A stretch of 64,000 nucleotides of DNA from Aurantiochytrium sp. KH105. Lineage: Eukaryota; Sar; Bigyra; Thraustochytrida; Thraustochytriidae. Positions within the stretch are counted from its first letter, which is position 1. Every line of letters starts with the position of its first letter. A program made the translations under genes and the position numbers. The notes under the pieces are model-generated. The model had not been told where the DNA came from, did not search any database, and worked only from the letters and a program-made list of their open reading frames with translations. Below, in pieces: positions 41,401-49,981 of this stretch. The stretch spans positions 434,001 through 498,000 of the forward strand of contig BGKB01000029.1 of the NCBI GenBank assembly GCA_003116975.1, given 5' to 3'.

Positions 41401-42830
41401 CCGATGTCTCCCCCACTAAATTTGAGAATGAAAATGAAAGTGACTGCAGCCTGCGGGATGTCCTGTACAAGAAGGACAAACGCAATGAAAATTGACATTT
41501 GCGCAGCCTTCAAGTCTGTCTTGGCTTGCGTTGCGATGGGATCCTTGACAAAGCTACCCACTGCGTCGCCGATGATGTTGTAGCTCAACAGTTCCCGCGT
41601 AACAAAGGACTTCTTCACAAAGGTGTTAAATCCCGTGTTCGGATCTATGAGCGTATAAGCGAAGCCAAAGAAATATGTCCACGACCGGTGCTTGTTCTTC
41701 CAGTCAACGGACCTCCAGTCCCAGGCCCCAACTATAAAGCGCAAAGATGCAGTGGCCGCAAAGGCAGCAACAGAGATGATGAAAAGATAGTCGCCTGCAG
41801 TTCCGCGCAGGGGCTTAATATTTGTGGTGAAGAAGAACACGTCTGTGATGATATTAAGCAACTCGAGGAGCGCATTGAAAACAATGCCATAGGTTTGCTG
41901 ACGTTCCTCTTTTTCGACGGAATGTGGCACCGAGTACACCCTGGGTGCGATGGTATGGTACTTTTTGTCGAGACGCTTGATAAACCACTCTGGCCAGAAC
42001 TTCATGTTCAGAAACCACCAAATAGCTTCGATAAGTGCGGCGGTCCACTCCCAGATGGATGAACAAATGTCCCAAAATCTGCGACAGAATGGACTCCGCT
42101 TATTTTCTTCAAAAAGTTTGGCAAAGTCCTCGAACTCGTGATTCTCTTCAAGAGCCTGGGCATCTTCACGCAATCTTCCATCCTCTTCGCGTTTCATTTG
42201 CTTCTTTTTGTGGTCGTTGCGCTCCTTCTTCTGAGCGCCCGCTGCTCGAACAATCTCCACGTGTCGACTGATATAGATGCTGCGCAGAAAGTCTATCTTG
42301 TTCAACATCTTTGCGTTGAGTTGCAAGAAATCCTCCAAATCGCTCAGAAGCACCTCCGTCATACGGCTATCGATGAAACGAAACTTTTTGCTTTGTGGAT
42401 GCTTCGGGTTAGCTTTCAGCTCATCGTGATCGTTGCTGTCGCTAACGTAGTTGTCAAGGTTGGCGAGGCGCTGGCCAATGTCTAGTACTTTCTGAATGTG
42501 ACCGGGATCGTAGAGAAACGTGCCTTCTTCGATAGCGCGAACGTGGTCATGAGTGAAATATGGTTTTCTTTCCTCCTGGGCCGATATGTCCATGTGCACC
42601 GCAAGATCGGATTCGTTGAATGGCCATTCGAGGTGATGGGCATTATCATGAGCGTCATCTTCAATATCTTTCACGACACGTTCTTGTACTTTTTGCTTTT
42701 TCTGCAGTGATGTCGTGCCCGAAGGGAGAATCCCCTGTCGCTTAACGATCATTTTCGCAGCGACTTTGCTCTTGTATATCTCTTCAACCACGTTCGCAGT
42801 TGACGTCCGCATATGCTTGAGAGTATTCAT
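38484..42830 (-). CDS. Paralogue F: membrane-anchored LRR protein
   Basis: Intact copy of 1,448 residues, closest to G. The N-terminus is short (MNTLKHMRTSTANVVEEIY, then RQGILPSGT). The upstream frame stays open for about 50 codons without an ATG, so a spliced or longer N-terminus cannot be excluded. The membrane core at about 310-520 differs from the rest: LIDPNTGFNTFVKKSF instead of EPN-type, LVQDIPQAAVTFIF and a shorter, Gly-rich FSGGDIGPIDI segment. LRRs about 727-1005, with a Lys/Glu-rich insert (KRKEQVVRREAVETDRKEAQ). The helical region is long and coiled-coil-like. C-terminal module about 1200-1423 (YEFICPDVSE, SFNGPFKLP, YCAHGGFAYRM). An LRR segment of an F-like gene is the apparent source of both spacer relics. 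Confidence 0.9.
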   Translation of the reverse strand: MNTLKHMRTSTANVVEEIYKSKVAAKMIVKRQGILPSGTTSLQKKQKVQERVVKDIEDDAHDNAHHLEWPFNESDLAVHMDISAQEERKPYFTHDHVRAIEEGTFLYDPGHIQKVLDIGQRLANLDNYVSDSNDHDELKANPKHPQSKKFRFIDSRMTEVLLSDLEDFLQLNAKMLNKIDFLRSIYISRHVEIVRAAGAQKKERNDHKKKQMKREEDGRLREDAQALEENHEFEDFAKLFEENKRSPFCRRFWDICSSIWEWTAALIEAIWWFLNMKFWPEWFIKRLDKKYHTIAPRVYSVPHSVEKEERQQTYGIVFNALLELLNIITDVFFFTTNIKPLRGTAGDYLFIISVAAFAATASLRFIVGAWDWRSVDWKNKHRSWTYFFGFAYTLIDPNTGFNTFVKKSFVTRELLSYNIIGDAVGSFVKDPIATQAKTDLKAAQMSIFIAFVLLVQDIPQAAVTFIFILKFSGGDIGPIDILALFSSLLSAGRQLIESIELLHDIPGLRNIIFARHLVFNPNNDIDMKIVGALEKEEACHKKKGDHRDNRYTAMRMLSPKDDKADRGEKGGFIESQLYNGKVAFHHGQKLNCRVIAKYFNFNRSPEPHECMVWPIWFGTLMGRLLFWLVTLILAFPTLGYSLFWKPFDLSSRGAFNHFRDTLRPSIVMEGKPFGDLGKVSELKYSHGIWYCAKLVRVGCSALWTSTVHIPRTLLFNLMEPRNLFRCIRTVELTDCLSINDSTLELIAAMCPNLQNLNLSFCADVTDAGLHYFSKNRCIALASVVLDGCIKVTNNGVGHIINASKKSLWRLSLRDLPLLKVEILQVIAEHCSALRFLNLDVDALYQENFVLKTNKRKEQVVRREAVETDRKEAQKGAFLHITKSKHLIELLKRCSSLQTLMLGNILDDNAFFNTDKEWRKVVANLNPSIRYLSLHGATSFNSKHLEILAQKATFLRNLYISGATNLESAICLKDHCHSLRVVSMSGTAAPMSDADAFFMSVAMPDVEVALIDSPPELADFYVEQLRRQLEEYRDLELPKPPFSLTATLCCRGSAGKFDRYMRRHVEYFKDEMEKVEKMHEDLKAFLKEYKNKLKQNMEMTTQFLSLVVGLVDFVRRTRWRLEVGGEALSTLWEGQTAREEEELLEFIKHLNSFIEAFKNSTGFSLPLPRMLAFGPEASDDKKTYFDRERWDFPLIALPTFGIMPTRRLNLKIDFKWNRYEFICPDVSESVFSLRKPDGKVLTRLTGAVSNIQPLSVRIPEANNTLLLQRFWCIPPDARYFCYAFPLDHLRKEELDWFQFQHPDDTVRRFLHFGGFLYFDEDQHFLSASALTVGTTLSFNGPFKLPSWSIEKLNKEKRWQNITMKAVRAKDAEVKFCYVFSNEEAVPKILRKYCAHGGFAYRMHKRGATKGKHVAYFYPLAPVKDVFLRDADAPKKNSNKKAHQATTTDE

Positions 42831-44736
42831 TGTGTACCGTTCCTCCTCAACCGCCTGCCATGAGCTCCAGCAGCATCGCTTCGTGCAGCCCCCCTCGTGC
42901 AGCTCCCATCTTCGTCTGCGTCGTCGTCGTCTGTCACTGTAAAGGGAGCCACCTCGAGGTCTACCGACGCCTCCTCTTCGCAGTCAACTTCGCCCCCCCC
43001 CGAACCAGTCCCTGATCCGCGTGAAGAGCGACATCAGCAGCAGCTTCTCCGATATTCTATCTGCGCCGTGTAGTTCGAGGTTTGCTGCCCCTTCTCTCCA
43101 TCCTCTCTATAAGCCGCGCGGCTTGGCGCCAGCGTGGCTGCGCAGCGCCTTTTTCACCTTCCTGAGGCTACCAACTTCTTGTGCACACAGCATCAAAATG
43201 GTTTTTGCACTCCCCACACGCCGCCAAAAGTAGTCTAGCTGTGGGGATCGGCCGTGTAAAAGTCCATGAAAATCCATTTGCTTTACTGTGGGAGACCGCC
43301 CTCTCATCTCCAGGCTGCACGTGCAAGCAACTTATGCGGGACGGGACGAAACAATGAAAGTGTCCACAGCGCACTCTCTCTTCTTCCTGCGGGGGCACAT
43401 CCATCATGCCACATTATTGGCGCGATTGCTCTTTTTTCTCGGTATATACTCGGTCCGCGCGCCAGTGATTGTGCCGTGCGCGTGAAAGGAGAACGGAGAG
43501 GAGATGAAGGGGGGGGTGGAAGGGAGGGAGGAAATCGGAGCGAGATTGGCGATGAAGGCCCGCTGCGGCTGGCAGTGGCGTGGCTGTCTGGTAATGCTGT
43601 AAGCGCTTGCGTCCCTTTCTCCCTGTCCATCCTCTCTTTTTCTTTTGTTTGTAGGTCTTGTGCATTGGACACGACAGATGCGGCTCTCTGCAGACTGAGA
43701 TGGAAGAGGAGAGGCGGAAAGACAGAGTCAAGGAGGCGGAGAAGATGAGTCGAACATGTTTGTACGAGAGAGCCGCCAAGTGAGTGTGAGGAGTGGAGGG
43801 CCTGCATTCGTCAAATCATGCGCGCGCGCTGCAGCAGCGCAGCGCGCGCGCACGTGCGCTCTCTCCCACGTGCGCTCTCTCCCTCTCTCGGTCTGTCTCT
43901 CTCTCTCTCACTCCCTCAACCCCACACGCCCTCTCCCCCGGTCTCCCTCTCTCTCTCTCTCGCTTCCCTCTCTCTATCCTTACACGCGCGGCTCCTCGCG
44001 GCTGGCCCGTTTTGTTTTCTACACTACACTACAAAGGGCAGAATTTAGCTGTGGGGATCGGGTGCGGCTTGTAAAGGCGAAGAATCGTTTTGCTGTGGGA
44101 GCGGGTGCGTGCAATAGTATTGATGCGGGACGGGAAATTGAAAGTGATGACGAAGCACTCGTCTTTGTATACTCATTGGCGCGGTTGTTTTTCATTTCTC
44201 TGAAAACGTATGGCTGACATGAGTTCGCGGCCATCAGCCAGTGATTGTGCCGCGTGTGCGGAAGCAGAAGAGGGAGAGAGGGGAGGTAACGGGGGAGAAA
44301 AATCGGCGAAACAACGCGTTAGCGAGGCTGGCTGGCTGCCAGTGGTGCAGGTGATTCCTCCCCCATTCTCTCTCGTGCCCTCGTACATTGTACACATCGT
44401 GAGGTGAGCTCTGAAGGCAGAAGAAAGGGGGGAGGGGAGGGGGGGGAAGGGGGGAGGGGCGGCTAAATGAGAGAAGAGAGAGAGATAAGTAAAAAAAATC
44501 TTTCCGTGAGAGAGCCATCGAGCAATCGCAGGAAATGAAAGGGCGCGCTAGTTCTGTTTATAAAGTGAGTTGCCACGTCAGTCGACCGCGTCAAAGACCA
44601 AGAAAAGAGTTGATCGAAACAATCCTCGCTCTCGCCGCTCAAATCGATGAACTAATCGTGAGTAGGTTGTAATATTCGTGCGTTAAGATGATGCAATATG
44701 GTCATTTCCATGAAAGGATGGGACCAGCGCCAAAAT
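42831..44736. other. F-G spacer with a diverged direct repeat
   Basis: 1.9 kb without a supported gene. Two diverged direct copies of roughly 250-300 bases lie at about 43236-43510 and 44046-44290. Shared exact words include TAGCTGTGGGGATCGG (43236 and 44046) and GCCAGTGATTGTGCCG (43461 and 44237). Between them is a CT-rich tract (about 43860-43980). The G stop lies at the right end, and the F promoter must be near 42831. Confidence 0.6.
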
Positions 44737-47700
44737 TTAGTCATACCCAGGAGAATCCGGATCTTCGGCGGAATCCATAGACGATTGGCCTTCTTCTTTC
44801 AAAGGGGCGTCCTTGTCACGCAGAAAAACGTCGCGAACAGGAGCGAGGGGGTAAAGAACACCATAAGGCTTTTCGTTGTCTTTATGAATCCGGTACGCAA
44901 AGCCACCATGCGGGCAAAATTTCCGATACTCTTCCGGCAATAGCACCTCACCACCGAAAACGAAGCAGAATTCTACTTTTGTCGCATCTTTGGGCTTGAG
45001 ATGATTCACCGTCACTTCGGACCAGCGCTCGTCGCGCGCTAGCATATCCACTGAACCTTTGGGGAGCTTGTACGGCCCAACGAAGCTAAGCGCAATTCCG
45101 ATCGTCAAAGCTGAGGCTGACACGAAATGCCGTTGTTCGTCAAAGTAGAGAAAACCGCCATAATGCAGGAAACGAAGGACCGTGTCATCGTATCGCTGAT
45201 GATCGAACCAGTCCAGAACTCCAGTACCAAGGTTATCGAGTGGGAAAGCATAGCAAAAGTAGCGTGCCTCAGGCGGAATGTACCAGAATCTCTGAAGGAG
45301 GCGTGTGTTGCTCGCATCAGATGCGCGCACAGTGATTGGCCAAATCTTGCTGATAGGTCCTGTCATGCGGCTCACGACTGAGTTTTCTGGTTTCCATAAA
45401 GTATAGATCGAGTCAAAGTAGTCCGGGCAAATAAACTCGTACTTGTTCCAGCGAAAGTCGATCTTGAGATTCAGACGGCGTGTGGGCATGATGCCAAATG
45501 TCGGTAGCGCAACGACGGGACTACATTCTGGAGATTGAAGAAAAGACATTGGTTCCAGTTTTCTGAACACGTTGTTGGATGAGCCAATGTAGTCCACAAT
45601 TCCTCGAAGGCCACCCGCCTTTTTGTTTGCGACGATCACGCTTGATACCATCTCAAGAAGCTCATCACATTGTTTGCAATCACGATCCTCCATATCCGGA
45701 TACATGAAACATCGAGTTTCGGGAGTGAGCTCCTTCCGGAAACGAGCGCGACGGACAAAATCTACAAGGCTGACAACTAACGTCAGGAAAACCATTGAAG
45801 CTTGGTCGTTGTATTTGATCACAGCACCTGCGAAATGTTCCAGCTCTTCGCGCTTTTGGCGAATTAGATCGATGCGCGATGAAACCTTGTCTTCGTGCGA
45901 AAATGAGTCACCGTCCTCTTCGCTGGAGTGGCTCCTAATACAGGGCCAGCACGATGGTAGCTTTTGTGAGGAAGTCGAGGGTGCATCATAGTGTTCGAGT
46001 TGAAGGTCCAGCTGTTCGAGATAGAACCTAAAAAGCATTTGAGGGTGGTCAATCTGCGCCACCTCAAGATCAGGCATCTCCACAGATTCAAAGAATGCGT
46101 CCGCGTCAGCTAATTTAACGAACGTTTCTCCTAGACTGATGGTTTGAAGAGAATGGCAGTATCTCTCGAGACATCCTGCGGACATCAATTTCTCTGCACC
46201 CGAAAGACGCAGTTCACGCAAGAACCGAGTCTTTGCGCTCAACTCCACGAGGCACTCGTCCGTGAATGACTTTGCCCCTTCCAATGAGAGAACGCGGATG
46301 TACGGGTTGACTTCTTCTGCAAACTCCTTCCAGTCTTCAAGAGGTCGTTTGTCCCAAGCGAGCACGTTGCCAAGCTTGAGTGTTTGGAGGAGTGAACATC
46401 GCTTGACCAATTCAATGAGGGGCTTTGACTCTTGAATGGAAAGAAAAGCGTCCTTCCCTTCCCTCTCCTTAAAAAGAGCATCCACATCGAGATTAAGTGA
46501 GCGCAAAGCTGTGCAATACTTCGCAATGTCGTCCAGGACTTCGACTTCGAGGTAAGGGAGGTCGCGAAGACTGAGACGCCAGAGACTTCTTTTGGAGGAC
46601 CTAATCACGTGGCCGACTCCTTTGGCCGTGATCTCGATGCAGCCATCTAGAACGACCGACCCGAGTGTGATGCACCTGTTGTCTTGGAAGTGCTTGAGTC
46701 CTTCGTCCGTGATGTTCACACAGAAGCTGAGGTTAAGGTTCTGTAGGTTCGGACACATGGCCGAAATGACCTTCAGGATCTCGTCGTTGGTGCTGATGCA
46801 ATCTGTGAGGTCCAGCGAACGTATGCTTCGGAAAAGGGCTCGGCTGTCCATCCGCTTGAACAACAATGTATTCAGAGACCAGAGCACGGAGGACACCGAG
46901 CCAGAGACGCCTTGAGCTACCTTATTCGCTGTGTGATATGCACGGTGTGCGAAGCGATTCGTCACAGCGAATCCGAGATCATCAAGCGGAGTTCCTTCGG
47001 TCACGATATTTTTTCCAAGGCAATTGTGAAAATGCGCGTACGCTCTGTATGAGGCAAGATTCGGCACTTCCCAAAGCAGCGAGTGGCCCAAGGTCGGAGC
47101 CGCAAGAGCCACTTTGATTACGAATTCGAAGAGCCAAAGTCCGCGTCGAAGGTACCGGTTCATATTTGGGCCATAGTCAAAGTTGAAGTACCGGCACAGT
47201 GTCTTGGCCACCAACTTTGTCCCCCCGTGAAACTCAACGCCTTCGTCGTATGTCCCGGCCTTCGAAAAGGCTTTTGTACCCGATGCCCGCTGATCTCGGT
47301 TATTTTCTTCAGTTTGAAGCGCACGGGAAAGTTTTAGATCAATGTCGTGATTCGCTTCAAGCACGAGGTGACGAGCGTAAACAATGTTGCGGAGGCCAGG
47401 AACGTCATGTAAGAGCTCGACCGCCTCGATGAGCTGCCGACCGGCAGAGACCAGCGAACTGATCAGAGCCAGCCAGTAAACAAACTCAAAGTGCCCTCCT
47501 TCGAACGTGAGAATGAAGATGAACTCGACCACGATTTGCGGAATGTCCTGAATGAGAAGAACAAAAGCCGTCAAGATAGACATCTTTGCAGCCTTAAAGT
47601 CTGCTTTCGCTTGCGTCGCAATGGGATCCTTTACGAAGCTATCTTCCGTGTCGCCAATGACATTGTAGCTAAGCGATTCCTGGATCTTGAAAGATTCCTT

Positions 47701-49113
47701 CACGAGATCATTGAAGCCCGTGTTCGGCTCGATGACCGCAAGCAATACACCAAAAAGGTATTTCCGCTTGCGAGTTTTGTCCTTCCAGTCTACCATCCTC
47801 CATTCCCAAAGCCCGATCAAAAAGCGCAGGGCAAAAGTGAGAATGAGAGCAGCGAGGGACACGACATAGAGAAATGCGTTTGCCGTTCCGAGAAGCGGTC
47901 TGAGCTGGATGATGAGAAAGGCAAAATCCGAACCAAGATTGGTAATCTCAAGAAAAGCGTCAAAGGTGGCTCCGTAGACGCGCTGTCGCTTGCGTTTCAA
48001 AAACGTATGGGGAATGGCGTACACCCGGGGCGCGATGTGGTTGTACTTTCTGTCGAGACGCTTTTTGAACCAGGAAGGAAGAAAGACTATATTGAAATTC
48101 CACCACAGCGCATCACCAACCGCCAAGAAGAAAGACGTGACGACGGACCACACCCACCAAAGGAACGGGAAGCGAGACGTTTCGTCTTTGGCTTCTACTC
48201 GCGACTTCATCGACGTCGTAGACATAGCGTACTGGCGTCCTGTTCCCATATTTCCAAGTGAGTCGTCCTGCACTTGATGCTCTTGCAGAGGCACAGTTCC
48301 CTTTTCTTTTGTGAGTGCGGCTCGAGCATCTTTGGCGGCTTGCATGATTTCCACGTGTTTGCTCGTATATACTTCGCGAAGGAATTCCATCTTGTTTAGC
48401 ATCTTGGAGATCACCTGCAGAAAGTCTTCCAGGTCGTTGAGAAGAACCTCTGTCATCCGACTGTCGATGTAGCGGATTTGGTTCTTTTGTGGGTGTTTCA
48501 TTGGCAGCTTGTGGTCATCACCATCGCTAATGTAGGAATCGAGGTTGGCAAGGCGCTTTCCAACGTCGACCACGGACTGGACGAGCATGGGGTCGTAAAG
48601 AAAGGCACCCTTCTCAATTTCACGGACGTGCTCGTGCGTGAAGAACGGTTTCAGCTCATCTCGGGCCGACATAGACATGTCGACCTTGAGACCGGCATCA
48701 TAGAATGTTCTGGCACCATCCTCTGTTCCCTTTCCTTTGGGCTTGAGCATGACTGTTCCAGAGGGAAGTAGGCCTTGTCGTCCGACCAGGTGGTCTGCAG
48801 CTTCGGCGATTTCATTTTGCACATTTTCGACTTGCTCGCAATAGTTGGTCGCTACAAGGTCGTCCAAGGCCACGCGCTTAGGCGCCTGTTCTCGACGCGT
48901 TGGAAAACAGCAACGGCAAGACTCAACTCCGCGCAGCGAGTCATGATCGCTGTCGTCATCTTCAATGTTATCGTGTTGCTCCTTCGAGCTCGTGCTGTCC
49001 CCGTCGTGCACACACACCGCGACGAGGTCCTCGACGTCAACATGCGAGTCCATGTGGCCTTCGCCACCGCCCATCATCCATTCCAAGCCCTCCCAAAGGG
49101 ATTTCGCCGCCAT
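44737..49113 (-). CDS. Paralogue G: membrane-anchored LRR protein
   Basis: Intact copy of 1,458 residues from the first in-frame ATG (the open frame runs further upstream but only with non-ATG codons). N-terminus MAAKSLWEGLEWMMGGGEG, an acidic stretch, then SCRCCFP, a Cys cluster suited to palmitoylation. N-domain FFTHEHVREIEKGAFLYDP. Membrane core about 378-584 with EPNTGFNDLVKESFK, VKDPIATQAKADFKAAK and IQDIPQIVVEFIF. LRRs about 764-1022 (LNLSFCVNITDEGL, LDGCIEITAKGV). C-terminal module about 1208-1428 (YEFICPDYFD, SFVGPYKLP where most have SFNGPF, FCPHGGFAYRI). F and G share the PLAPVKDVFLRD/PLAPVRDVFLRD ending. Confidence 0.92.
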   Translation of the reverse strand: MAAKSLWEGLEWMMGGGEGHMDSHVDVEDLVAVCVHDGDSTSSKEQHDNIEDDDSDHDSLRGVESCRCCFPTRREQAPKRVALDDLVATNYCEQVENVQNEIAEAADHLVGRQGLLPSGTVMLKPKGKGTEDGARTFYDAGLKVDMSMSARDELKPFFTHEHVREIEKGAFLYDPMLVQSVVDVGKRLANLDSYISDGDDHKLPMKHPQKNQIRYIDSRMTEVLLNDLEDFLQVISKMLNKMEFLREVYTSKHVEIMQAAKDARAALTKEKGTVPLQEHQVQDDSLGNMGTGRQYAMSTTSMKSRVEAKDETSRFPFLWWVWSVVTSFFLAVGDALWWNFNIVFLPSWFKKRLDRKYNHIAPRVYAIPHTFLKRKRQRVYGATFDAFLEITNLGSDFAFLIIQLRPLLGTANAFLYVVSLAALILTFALRFLIGLWEWRMVDWKDKTRKRKYLFGVLLAVIEPNTGFNDLVKESFKIQESLSYNVIGDTEDSFVKDPIATQAKADFKAAKMSILTAFVLLIQDIPQIVVEFIFILTFEGGHFEFVYWLALISSLVSAGRQLIEAVELLHDVPGLRNIVYARHLVLEANHDIDLKLSRALQTEENNRDQRASGTKAFSKAGTYDEGVEFHGGTKLVAKTLCRYFNFDYGPNMNRYLRRGLWLFEFVIKVALAAPTLGHSLLWEVPNLASYRAYAHFHNCLGKNIVTEGTPLDDLGFAVTNRFAHRAYHTANKVAQGVSGSVSSVLWSLNTLLFKRMDSRALFRSIRSLDLTDCISTNDEILKVISAMCPNLQNLNLSFCVNITDEGLKHFQDNRCITLGSVVLDGCIEITAKGVGHVIRSSKRSLWRLSLRDLPYLEVEVLDDIAKYCTALRSLNLDVDALFKEREGKDAFLSIQESKPLIELVKRCSLLQTLKLGNVLAWDKRPLEDWKEFAEEVNPYIRVLSLEGAKSFTDECLVELSAKTRFLRELRLSGAEKLMSAGCLERYCHSLQTISLGETFVKLADADAFFESVEMPDLEVAQIDHPQMLFRFYLEQLDLQLEHYDAPSTSSQKLPSCWPCIRSHSSEEDGDSFSHEDKVSSRIDLIRQKREELEHFAGAVIKYNDQASMVFLTLVVSLVDFVRRARFRKELTPETRCFMYPDMEDRDCKQCDELLEMVSSVIVANKKAGGLRGIVDYIGSSNNVFRKLEPMSFLQSPECSPVVALPTFGIMPTRRLNLKIDFRWNKYEFICPDYFDSIYTLWKPENSVVSRMTGPISKIWPITVRASDASNTRLLQRFWYIPPEARYFCYAFPLDNLGTGVLDWFDHQRYDDTVLRFLHYGGFLYFDEQRHFVSASALTIGIALSFVGPYKLPKGSVDMLARDERWSEVTVNHLKPKDATKVEFCFVFGGEVLLPEEYRKFCPHGGFAYRIHKDNEKPYGVLYPLAPVRDVFLRDKDAPLKEEGQSSMDSAEDPDSPGYD

Positions 49114-49981
49114 CGCGCTTGCCACCTCCGCAAGCCGCCTCTGCGCAGCCCGCCGGCCGTCCGTCCCAAGGCTTGCGAGCTGTGCTTGCGCGATGAGCTC
49201 TCGGCCCTGGTCTCTTCCGCCGCCCGGTCCACAGCCGAGCAGCGGGAGAGACACGCGCAAGACTGACTGGGCGAGCGACGGGCGGACCTCTTCGCGCGCG
49301 CCTCTCCTCTCCTCTCCCCTCCTCTCCTCTCGTCCGCGCCGCGCCGTGCCCAGCGCCAAGGCTCTTTACTTGTTTGCTCCAAGTTGTTTGGCTTGTGTGG
49401 TGGCATGCCTTTTTATTACATTACACGCGGCACGCGCGGGCAACTGGGTCGCGTGCGAAGTGCGTGGACGATGCGAGGGACGATGAGTAAAAATTTGATT
49501 CTTGCAAGCTAGACTCTTGGGTGGTATACAAACATGTGCGCGGGCGCTGGCGAGGCGAGACGGCCAGCGGCGCCCGCGCGGGCTCGTTTCCCTGTCGCGG
49601 AGGGGTGACGGGGAGCGGGCGCTACGCTGCTGCTACTGTCCGAAAGCGATTTTTGTGTTGTTAAAGTTGGATTGACAGAGACATGTTACGAAAAATCCAT
49701 TTTCTGTGGGCACGCGCGACTGACTGCGAGGACAAGCAGCAACAGCAGCAGCGGACCGCCAAAGACGAAGAACCAAATGAAGTTCAGAGACCACGATGAG
49801 GACGCTGGTGATAATGGCGATAAGTTACCACGCCATAGAAAGATATAATCATCAGTCAGCCAAAAAAGGAGAAGAGAAAAAGCTTGTCATAAAATGAAGA
49901 AAAAAGAAAAGAAGGATATCTCTTGCTGATGATGTTGGAATGGAATGGAATGAGGGAAAGAAAGTAGAAAACGAAACTTCG
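49114..49981. other. G-H spacer
   Basis: About 870 bases. The left part is GC-rich with TCTCC/CTCTC repeats and probably contains the G promoter. The right part (from about 49660) is AT-richer and leads into the 3' end of H. I see no gene. Confidence 0.55.
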
